This document shows, one piece after another, positions 14,529 to 20,307 of a stretch of 20,307 bases of DNA (the first letter of the stretch is position 1; the number at the start of each line of letters is the position of its first letter). Position numbers and translations under genes: made by a program. The notes under the pieces were generated by a model. It saw only the letters and a program-made list of their open reading frames with translations. It made no database searches and had not been told where the DNA came from. This DNA is from JANNSW01 sp031431235 (GTDB lineage Bacteria > Pseudomonadota > Alphaproteobacteria > Rhizobiales > Hyphomicrobiaceae). The stretch spans positions 1 through 20,307 of the forward strand of contig JANPDA010000218.1 of NCBI GenBank assembly GCA_031431235.1, read 5' to 3'.

Positions 14529-15497
14529 ATGATCGGCCACTCCTCCAATCTCTCCCAATTGCGCCAAGCACTCGAGCGCGTCGCCCGCACCAACAGCCGC
14601 GTGATGCTGCGCGGGCCGTCGGGATGCGGCAAGGAGCTGGCCGCGCGCTTCCTGCACCAGAACTCCGCTCGCCCGAGCGGCCCCTTCATCGTGCTGAATG
14701 CGGCCGTGCTCGCGCCCGAAAGCGTCGAGGTGGAGATGTTTGGCACCGAGGACCGGCTCGGCGGGCCGCGCAAGGTCGGCGCGCTCGAATCGGCCCACAA
14801 TGGCACTCTCTACATCGATGAGGTGGCGGACATGCCGCTGCAGACCCAAAGCAAAGTGCTGCGGGTCCTGGTCGAGCAGAAATTCCAGCGTGTGGGGGGC
14901 TCCCACAAGGTCAGCGTCGACGTCCGGATCATCTCCTCGACCAGCCGCGATCTCGACCGCGAGATGGCCGAAGGGCGATTCCGCGAGGAGCTCTTTCACC
15001 GCCTCAGCGTGGTGCCGATCCGCGTGCCGGGCCTTGCCGAGCGGCGCGAGGACATCCCCGAGCTGGTCGAATTCTTCGTCAAGCAGATTGCGGCTTCATC
15101 CGGCCTCGCGCCGCGCCGGATCGGCGAGGATGCCCTCGTGATCCTCCAGGCCCACGACTGGCCAGGCAACGTCCGCCAGCTGCGCAACAACATCGAGCGG
15201 CTGCTCATTCTGGCGGGAGGGGAGCCCGATTCCGTCATCACCGCCGATATGCTGCCCGAGGAGATCGGCTCGGGTGTGCCCTTCAGTGCCAATGGCGGCT
15301 CGGAGCACCTGATGTCGATGCCGCTGCGCGATGCGCGCGAGGTGTTCGAGCGCGACTATCTGATCGCCCAGATCAATCGGTTCGGCGGCAACATCTCCAA
15401 GACCGCCGAGTTCGTCGGCATGGAGCGGTCCGCCCTCCACAGGAAGCTCCGCACACTCGGGGTCTCCTCGTCGGACCGTGGCGGCGAGGGGCGCTGA
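14529..15497 (+). CDS. ntrX: NtrX AAA+ and DNA-binding part (3' part of the interrupted ntrX)
   Basis: A 322-residue open frame in the same register as the receiver part, starting at the exact beginning of the AAA+ domain (MIGHSSNLSQLRQALERVARTNSRV). It carries the Walker A-type GPSGCGKE (29-36), Walker B YIDEVAD (95-101), EGRFREELFHRLSVVPIRVPGLAERREDIP, HDWPGNVRQLRNNIERL and the Fis-type helix-turn-helix NISKTAEFVGMERSALHRKL near the end. Where sigma54 activators have GAFTGA it has a FGTED...RKVGALE stretch, as expected for NtrX, so it probably does not activate sigma54 promoters. The ATG has no clear Shine-Dalgarno. With the receiver part the combined length (463 residues counting the amber codon) is normal for NtrX, so nothing is missing except the one sense codon. 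Confidence 0.85.
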   Translation: MIGHSSNLSQLRQALERVARTNSRVMLRGPSGCGKELAARFLHQNSARPSGPFIVLNAAVLAPESVEVEMFGTEDRLGGPRKVGALESAHNGTLYIDEVADMPLQTQSKVLRVLVEQKFQRVGGSHKVSVDVRIISSTSRDLDREMAEGRFREELFHRLSVVPIRVPGLAERREDIPELVEFFVKQIAASSGLAPRRIGEDALVILQAHDWPGNVRQLRNNIERLLILAGGEPDSVITADMLPEEIGSGVPFSANGGSEHLMSMPLRDAREVFERDYLIAQINRFGGNISKTAEFVGMERSALHRKLRTLGVSSSDRGGEGR

Positions 15498-15547
15498 AGG
15501 CGCTCAACCGCTTGCTGAGGACGCTCCGAACAACGACTGCTCCGTCT

Positions 15548-15602
15548 TCCCGGACGATCGGAGCCCTGGCCTATCGCCAGGGCGGAGATTGATCCGGGAT
15601 CC
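15548..15602. repeat. Palindromic intergenic repeat, copy 2
   Basis: The 317-base gap between ntrX and trkA (15498-15814) contains no gene. It holds outer arms TCCCGGA (15548-15554) and TCCGGGA (15593-15599) around the hairpin GCCCTGGC-CTATC-GCCAGGGC (15563-15583), then a further small hairpin GCGGC-GAA-GCCGC (15613-15625). The outer arms and TGATCCGGGATC match copy 1 at 8551-8688, but the inner hairpin is different. It may also serve as a terminator for ntrX. Confidence 0.65.
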
Positions 15603-15814
15603 AGCGCAAGAAGCGGCGAAGCCGCAACATATCGAGCCTTCGGCACTTTTCATGCTAGGTCCCGGCTTCTCGCGCTCCCGCTGGTCGCTTGGCCGGGAAA
15701 ACGGCTGGGCGGACTGCATACGCTTCAATTCCATTCGTTTATTGTCGTCGGTGTCCTGAGCCTGCCGGTGCAACCTCCCCTTCGGCCCGCTACCCGCAGA
15801 AAAGAAGAGCAGCG

Positions 15815-17191
15815 ATGAAAGTCATCATCTGTGGAGCCGGTCAGGTCGGCTACGGCATTGCCGAGCGGCTGTCGGCCGAGGGCAATGATGTCTCGGTCAT
15901 CGACATCTCGGGCGAGCTGGTGCAGCGGGTCAACGACAACCTCGAGGCGCGCGGCATTCTCGGCCACGGCTCGCACCCCGAAGTGCTCGCGGCAGCGGGT
16001 GCTGGCGATGCCGACATGATCATCGCGGTCACCTTGCACGACGAGATCAACATGGTCGCCTGCCAGATCGCGCATTCCCTCTTCAACATCCCGACCAAGA
16101 TCGCGCGCGTCAGGGCCCAGAGCTACCTCGATCCGCAATGGAGACATATGTTCGCCCGCGAGAACATGGCGATCGACGTGACCATCTCGCCCGAGCTCGA
16201 GGTGGGCGAGGTGGTGCTGCGCCGCCTCAACCTGCCGGGCGCCTTCGAGACCATGAGCTTTGCCGACGGCCAGGTCGCCGGTGTGGGCGTGCGCTGTGAG
16301 GAAGGCTGCCCGATCGTCGATACGCCGCTCAAGCAATTGTCGGAATTGTTCCCGGATCTGCCGGTCGCGATCGTCGCCATCGTTCGCGAGGGCCGGATCT
16401 TCGTGCCGCACCGGGACGACCAGCTGCTCGTGGGCGACGATGCCTTCTTCGTCGCCCCGCACAACCAGGTCGGTCGCACGCTCAAGATCTTCGGTCACGA
16501 CGAGCAGCAGTCGCGCCGGGTGGTGATCGCTGGCGGGGGCAATATTGGGCTCTACGTCGCCCGCGAAATCGAGAAGCGCTATCCCAACATTCAGACCCGG
16601 GTGATCGATTTCAACCGGCAGCGCGCCGCCGAGATCGCCGCCATGCTGCCCCGCACCGTGGTGCTGCACGGCTCGTCCTTGAGCGAGGAGCTGCTGCGCG
16701 AGGCCGACATCACGCGCACCGATACGATCGTCGCCGTCACCAACGACGATCAGGTCAATATCCTCACCTGCGTGCTCGCCCGCCAGCTCGGGTGCCTGCG
16801 CAATTTGTGCCTGATCAACAGCCCCAGCTATTCGACGGTCGTGCGCTCGCTCGGCATCGGCGCGCAGGTCAATCCGCGGACGATAACCATCTCGCGGATC
16901 CTCCAGCACGTCAGGCGTGGGCGCATCCGCGGCGTGTTCTCCATCAGCAACGGCCAGGCCGAGCTGATCGAGGCGGAAGCCTTCGAGACGGCGCCCATCG
17001 TCGGCCGGCCGTTGCGCGAGCTGCGCCTGAAGGAGGGCGTGCGGTTCGGCGCGATTCTGCGCGACGGCAAGATCATCACCCCGACCGGCTCGACCGAGCT
17101 GCAGGCCAAGGACCGCGCGATCGTGTTCGCCACCTCCGAGCACGTCCGCGACGTCGAGCGTATGTTCAGCGTGAGCCTCGAATATTTTTGA
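15815..17191 (+). CDS. trkA: TrkA, cytoplasmic regulator of Trk potassium uptake
   Basis: A 458-residue peripheral protein that gates the Trk/Ktr potassium transporter by binding nucleotide, the full length for TrkA. It is a tandem duplication of RCK units. The first Rossmann motif is VIICGAGQVGYGIAERL at the N terminus with VIDIS as the acidic strand; the second is VVIAGGGNIGLYVAREIEK in mid-protein with RVIDFN. Each is followed by a TrkA-C domain (the first near FADGQVAGVGVRCEEGCPI, the second near ISNGQAELIEAEAFETAPIVGRPLREL). The start is placed at the ATG opening MKVIICGAGQ, with AAGAAGAGC upstream; the longer open frame upstream includes the intergenic repeat area and is not coding. Confidence 0.96.
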   Translation: MKVIICGAGQVGYGIAERLSAEGNDVSVIDISGELVQRVNDNLEARGILGHGSHPEVLAAAGAGDADMIIAVTLHDEINMVACQIAHSLFNIPTKIARVRAQSYLDPQWRHMFARENMAIDVTISPELEVGEVVLRRLNLPGAFETMSFADGQVAGVGVRCEEGCPIVDTPLKQLSELFPDLPVAIVAIVREGRIFVPHRDDQLLVGDDAFFVAPHNQVGRTLKIFGHDEQQSRRVVIAGGGNIGLYVAREIEKRYPNIQTRVIDFNRQRAAEIAAMLPRTVVLHGSSLSEELLREADITRTDTIVAVTNDDQVNILTCVLARQLGCLRNLCLINSPSYSTVVRSLGIGAQVNPRTITISRILQHVRRGRIRGVFSISNGQAELIEAEAFETAPIVGRPLRELRLKEGVRFGAILRDGKIITPTGSTELQAKDRAIVFATSEHVRDVERMFSVSLEYF

Positions 17192-17244
17192 GGGTCACGA
17201 CCGGCCCCCGATCGGGCCGCACCTCCCACGAAGGAGCCTTCGCG

Positions 17245-18105
17245 ATGACCCGCATCGTCTACGTGAACGGCCGCTACCTGCCCTATGCCGATGCCGGCGT
17301 CCATGCCGAGGATCGCGGCTTTCTGTTTGGTGACGCGATCTACGAGGTCTGCCTGATCGATCATGGGCGCCTCGTCGATGAGGCTGCCCATCTGCAGCGG
17401 CTCGATCGCTCTTTTCGCGAGACCCGGCTGCCGCGGCCCTGCAGCGACCTCGCGCTCGGGCGGATCATGCGCGAGGTGGTCAGGCGCAATCGCGTCGCCG
17501 ACGGCATCGTCTACCTGCAGATCACGCGCGGCAGCGCACCACGGGATTTCGCTTTCCCCGATGCGGCCAAGGTCGCCCCGACCGTCATGTGCCTCGCACG
17601 GCGCATTCCGCGCGAGCGTCTCGCCGAAGCGGCCCGCACCGGCATCGCGGTCGTCACGCTCCCCGACCAGCGCTGGGAGCGGGTCGACATCAAGTCGACG
17701 CAGCTGCTGCCGGCGGTGCTCGCCAAGCAGATCGCCAAGGAGGCCGGTGCCAAGGAAGCCTGGCTGGTCGATGCCGCCGGCTTCGTGACGGAAGGCGCCT
17801 CCAGCAATGCCTGGATCGTCACCAAGGACGACAAGCTCGTGACCCGGCCGGCCGAGTTCGGCATCCTGCGCGGCGTCACGCGTGGCGTCGTCATGCGGCT
17901 GATCGAAAGCGTCCAGATCGAGGTCGAGGAGCGCGCCTTCACCGTCGCCGAGGCTCTGGCCGCCAAGGAAGCCTTCATCACCAGCGCCAGCAACTATCTG
18001 ACGCCCGTCGTCCGCATCGACGGCAAGCCTGTGGGAGACGGCAAGCCCGGCGCGACGACACTGCGCCTGCGCGAGCTGTTTTTCACCATGGCCCAGCTTT
18101 CGTGA
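17245..18105 (+). CDS. dat: D-amino acid aminotransferase-like class IV PLP enzyme
   Basis: A 286-residue fold-type IV aminotransferase, probably interconverting D-alanine and D-glutamate (supply of D-amino acids for peptidoglycan), although branched-chain aminotransferase or aminodeoxychorismate lyase relatives share the fold. It opens with IVYVNGRYLPYADAGVHAEDRGFLFGDAIYEV, typical of the D-amino acid transaminase branch. The catalytic Lys150 lies in DIKSTQLLPAVLAKQIA, Glu183 (pyridine nitrogen contact) in GFVTEGASSNAWIV, and the phosphate-binding GILRGVTRGVV follows. A strong AAGGAG 8 bases before the ATG fixes the start. Its position between trkA and hfq is common in this class of bacteria. 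Confidence 0.9.
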   Translation: MTRIVYVNGRYLPYADAGVHAEDRGFLFGDAIYEVCLIDHGRLVDEAAHLQRLDRSFRETRLPRPCSDLALGRIMREVVRRNRVADGIVYLQITRGSAPRDFAFPDAAKVAPTVMCLARRIPRERLAEAARTGIAVVTLPDQRWERVDIKSTQLLPAVLAKQIAKEAGAKEAWLVDAAGFVTEGASSNAWIVTKDDKLVTRPAEFGILRGVTRGVVMRLIESVQIEVEERAFTVAEALAAKEAFITSASNYLTPVVRIDGKPVGDGKPGATTLRLRELFFTMAQLS

Positions 18106-18214
18106 TCGAGCCTGTTTGGCCGCCTTCGAGGCATGGATCGAAAGTTATGCACACGAGGTGATGAATTCGCCGGCCAGCTGTGGTACCAACGCCGTCGGAA
18201 GTACGATCCTGCCC

Positions 18215-18238
18215 AAGCAAAAAGACGGAAACAACAAC
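18215..18238 (+). promoter_or_regulatory. A-rich leader with AAC repeats before hfq
   Basis: The last 24 bases before the hfq ATG are A-rich and end in three consecutive AAC triplets (18230-18238), matching the A-R-N triplet pattern bound by the distal face of Hfq. The Shine-Dalgarno is poor (only CGGA), which fits a message controlled at initiation. Autoregulation of hfq by Hfq binding its own leader is known in other bacteria; here it is inferred. Confidence 0.4.
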
Positions 18239-18493
18239 ATGGCTTCCGAGCGGCCGCAGAGCCTGCAAGACACATTCCTCAACCACGTACGCAAGCAGAA
18301 GACGCCGCTCACCATCTTCCTGGTGAACGGGGTGAAGCTCCAGGGGGTTGTCACCTGGTTCGACAATTTCTGCGTGCTGCTCCGCCGCGACGGGCATTCC
18401 CAGCTCGTCTACAAACATGCGATTTCCACCATCATGCCGGGAGCGCCCGTCAATCTCATGGACGGCGAAACTCCGGAGGGTTCAGGTCCTTGA
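18239..18493 (+). CDS. hfq: RNA chaperone Hfq
   Basis: An 84-residue Sm-like protein that forms a hexameric ring and pairs small RNAs with mRNAs. The sequence is nearly canonical for alphaproteobacteria: SLQDTFLNHVRKQKTPLTIFLVNGVKLQGVVTWFDNFCVLLRRDG (Sm1) and HSQLVYKHAISTIMPG (Sm2, with the YKHA signature of the uridine-binding proximal pocket). Length is normal and there is no long acidic tail. In-frame codons upstream belong to the 133-base gap after the aminotransferase, so the ATG at 18239 is the start. Its stop overlaps the TTG start of hflX. Confidence 0.97.
   Translation: MASERPQSLQDTFLNHVRKQKTPLTIFLVNGVKLQGVVTWFDNFCVLLRRDGHSQLVYKHAISTIMPGAPVNLMDGETPEGSGP
18475..18480 (+). promoter_or_regulatory. 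Ribosome binding site of hflX supporting a TTG start
   Basis: GGAGGG lies 9 bases before the TTG at 18490, inside the end of hfq. No in-frame ATG occurs nearby, so this site fixes the unusual start codon. Confidence 0.7.
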
Positions 18494-19947
18494 TCGACGA
18501 GGATGATCCAGAAGCCGCCGCCGCTCCCAAGGGACCACGCGGCGGCAAGCCGGCAACCGACTCCGCCAAGGCGCCGACACGGGCTGCGGTCTACCTGCCC
18601 TATCGTCCACGGGTCGCCAAGCGCAATGCGGCGGCCCACGATGCCAGCATCCGTGCGCCGGCCGAACGGCTGGCCGAGGCGATCGGGCTGGCGGCGGCGA
18701 TCGATCTCGATATCCGGGCCGAAGGTCTCATTCCGCTCGCGCGCATCCGTCCCGCGACCCTGATCGGCACCGGCAAGCTCGCCGAGTTGAAGGCGCTGAT
18801 TGCCGAGCAGGAGATCGAGCTGGTGGTGATCGATTTCGCGCTCTCGCCCGGCCAGCAGCGCAATCTCGAAAAGGAGCTGAATGCCAAGGTGCTCGATCGC
18901 ACCGGCCTGATCCTGGAGATTTTCGGGCGGCGGGCGCGGACCCGCGAAGGGCAATTGCAAGTCGAGCTGGCGCATCTGACCTGGCACAAGAGCCGGCTGG
19001 TGCGGACATGGACCCATCTGGAGCGCCAGCGCGGCGGCTTCGGGTTCCTGGGCGGTCCTGGCGAAACCCAGATCGAGACCGACCGGCGCCTGATCGGCGA
19101 CCGCATCGATGCGATCAAGAAGGAGCTGGAGAGCGTCGTGCGCACGCGCGAGCTGCATCGCGGTGGGCGCGAGCGCGTGCCATATCCTGTCGTTGCGCTG
19201 GTCGGCTACACCAATGCGGGCAAGTCGACCCTGTTCAACCGGGTGACGGGCGCTGGCGTGCTCGCCAAGGACATGCTGTTTGCAACCCTCGACCCGACCA
19301 TGCGCGAGGTGAAGCTGCCGTCCGGGCGCCGGATCATGCTCTCGGATACGGTCGGCTTCATCTCCGATCTGCCGACGAGCCTGATCGCCGCCTTCCGCGC
19401 AACCTTGGAAGAGGTGATCGCCGCCGACGTGATCCTGCATGTGCGCGACATCGCCCACGCCGAGAGCGAGGCGCAGGCCAAGGACGTGGAGACGGTGCTG
19501 GCAGAGCTCGGTATCGACTTGGCAGCCGCGGAGACGCGAGTGATCGAGGTCTGGAACAAGTCCGATCTGATCGCACCCGAGCGCGGGGAGGAGATGGCCC
19601 ATCTCGCCTCGCGACGCGATCCGCCGGCGATCCTGGCCTCCGCCATCACCGGGCAAGGCATCGACCCGCTGCTTGCCGAGATCGCTCGGCGTCTGCCGGG
19701 CGCAGGCGAGATCATCGACATCGCGCTCAGCCCCGCCCAGGGCAAGCTCGTGCATTGGCTCTATGACAAGGCCGAGGTCACCGCCCGCGTCGAACGAGAC
19801 GACGGCTGGAGCGTGCTGACGGCCCGGCTCGACGCAGATCGCCGCGCCCAGCTCGATGCCCGCCTCGCCGAGATCGGAACGGAGCAGGGCCACGTCGTGG
19901 ATGCCGGGAAGCCCAAACGTCGCCGCCGTGCGGTCGCCAAGGGCTGA
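18490..19947 (+). CDS. hflX: Ribosome-associated GTPase HflX
   Basis: A 485-residue GTPase that binds the 50S subunit and splits or rescues stalled ribosomes under stress. The N-terminal HflX domain includes IGTGKLAELKALIAEQEIELVVIDFALSPGQQRNLEKEL and the signature GGFGFLGGPGETQIETDRR (182-200). The G domain has G1 GYTNAGKST (239-247), G3 DTVGFISDLP (286-295), G4 NKSD (356-359) and G5 SAITGQG (384-390). The C-terminal domain follows and the protein ends in a basic tail, KPKRRRRAVAKG. Translation starts at TTG overlapping the hfq stop (TTGA), so the two are coupled. The first 30 residues are acidic then Pro/Ala/Lys-rich and probably disordered. Confidence 0.96.
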   Translation: MIDEDDPEAAAAPKGPRGGKPATDSAKAPTRAAVYLPYRPRVAKRNAAAHDASIRAPAERLAEAIGLAAAIDLDIRAEGLIPLARIRPATLIGTGKLAELKALIAEQEIELVVIDFALSPGQQRNLEKELNAKVLDRTGLILEIFGRRARTREGQLQVELAHLTWHKSRLVRTWTHLERQRGGFGFLGGPGETQIETDRRLIGDRIDAIKKELESVVRTRELHRGGRERVPYPVVALVGYTNAGKSTLFNRVTGAGVLAKDMLFATLDPTMREVKLPSGRRIMLSDTVGFISDLPTSLIAAFRATLEEVIAADVILHVRDIAHAESEAQAKDVETVLAELGIDLAAAETRVIEVWNKSDLIAPERGEEMAHLASRRDPPAILASAITGQGIDPLLAEIARRLPGAGEIIDIALSPAQGKLVHWLYDKAEVTARVERDDGWSVLTARLDADRRAQLDARLAEIGTEQGHVVDAGKPKRRRRAVAKG

Positions 19948-19964
19948 TCGTAGCCCATGCCCGC

Positions 19965-19994
19965 TTGCCAATTGGGGCCGAAGCCACCTATATG
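19965..19994 (+). promoter_or_regulatory. Candidate tRNA-Glu promoter
   Basis: TTGCCA (19965-19970) is followed after 18 bases by TATATG (19989-19994; or CTATAT with 17-base spacing), ending 27 bases before the tRNA. This is a good housekeeping-type match in the right place. Confidence 0.55.
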
Positions 19995-20021
19995 GGCGCC
20001 GTTGCCGAGCCATCGCGGCCC

Positions 20022-20096
20022 GCTCCCTTCGTCTATCGGTCAGGACACCAGATTTTCAATCTGGTAAGACGGGTTCGATTCCCGTAGGGAGCGCCA
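20022..20096 (+). tRNA. tRNA-Glu (anticodon TTC)
   Basis: A complete cloverleaf: acceptor stem GCTCCCT (20022-20028) pairs with AGGGAGC (20086-20092), discriminator G at 20093, and encoded CCA at 20094-20096. The anticodon stem CCAGA/TCTGG (20048-20052, 20060-20064) encloses loop TTTTCAA with anticodon TTC at 20055-20057, reading GAA/GAG. The T arm CGGGTTCGATTCCCG is intact. It follows hflX by 74 bases with its own promoter-like boxes. Confidence 0.97.
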
Positions 20097-20307
20097 ACAA
20101 AATCAAGGGGTTAGGTGATGGGGAGAGCGGATCGAGGAGCTCTGGGCACCACCCGGGTACCAAGAGAACAGCGGAAGCAAAATGTTGGCCCGCTTGTGAT
20201 CGCCGTGAATGACTTGACGCGTCCAAGAGCGCATAAGTGCTTTGCTTGACCTCTGATCGTCGGCTAGAAGTGCTCGGATCTGACGTTTAACGAGTATGCG
20301 TCGATCC
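20097..20307. other. Gene-free tail after tRNA-Glu, possible island boundary
   Basis: No open frame with coding character is seen. Base composition by eye is closer to even than in the rest of the window. The stretch directly after the CCA (ACAAAATCAAGGGGTTAG) resembles the kind of sequence found at tRNA-linked integration sites, but no integrase or repeated tRNA end is visible in the window. Confidence 0.3.

Noticed and set aside
14599..14800. NtrX AAA+ domain as a sigma54 activator
   Set aside because: The GAFTGA loop that contacts sigma54 is not present; the region reads FGTED...RKVGALE, as in other NtrX proteins.
18409..20013. 534-codon minus-strand open frame opposite hflX
   Set aside because: Mirror frame of a canonical GTPase gene, without its own motifs or ribosome binding site.

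Overview
The window looks like a chromosomal segment of a high-GC alphaproteobacterium, probably Hyphomicrobiales-like. The evidence is gene order: hom-glpX-recJ in one block, and ntrY-ntrX-trkA-(D-amino acid aminotransferase)-hfq-hflX in another. Both orders are familiar from that class. Because codons are strongly GC-biased, many long mirror-image open frames exist on the opposite strands; they were not called.

Layout. Positions 1-5600 are read on the minus strand: a class I polyhydroxyalkanoate synthase (phaC), a RelE/ParE-type toxin-antitoxin pair, a VOC/glyoxalase-like protein, a GMC flavoprotein oxidoreductase with a small partner, and a second, unrelated antitoxin whose toxin gene is cut by the window edge. 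From 5731 the plus strand carries a small lipoprotein, homoserine dehydrogenase, class II fructose-1,6-bisphosphatase and RecJ. Between glpX and recJ sit a palindromic intergenic repeat and a second RelE/ParE-type pair, paralogous to the first and pointing the opposite way. From 11688 follow the NtrY sensor kinase, NtrX, TrkA, a class IV aminotransferase, Hfq and HflX, then tRNA-Glu(TTC). The last 210 bases, after the tRNA, look less GC-rich and carry no recognisable gene.

How the genes work together. NtrY/NtrX form a two-component system, and trkA lies directly downstream. Hfq and HflX are translationally coupled by a 4-base TTGA overlap. hom (aspartate-family amino acids) and glpX (gluconeogenesis) are closely spaced and probably co-transcribed. 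The GMC enzyme and its small partner overlap by one base and resemble the alpha/gamma pair of bacterial FAD-dependent sugar dehydrogenases, but neither shows an export signal.

Most notable points: (1) ntrX is interrupted by one in-frame amber codon exactly between its receiver and AAA+ domains, with the reading frame intact on both sides and a 7-bp stem-loop just after the stop. (2) There are three toxin-antitoxin modules in 9.4 kb, two of them paralogous and sharing a TGTGCTA box at the same distance from the antitoxin start. (3) Two members of one palindromic repeat family have the same outer arms but different inner hairpins. (4) The hfq leader has AAC repeats right at the start codon, as expected of an Hfq-binding site. 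I found no CRISPR array, insertion sequence or clear new defence system.
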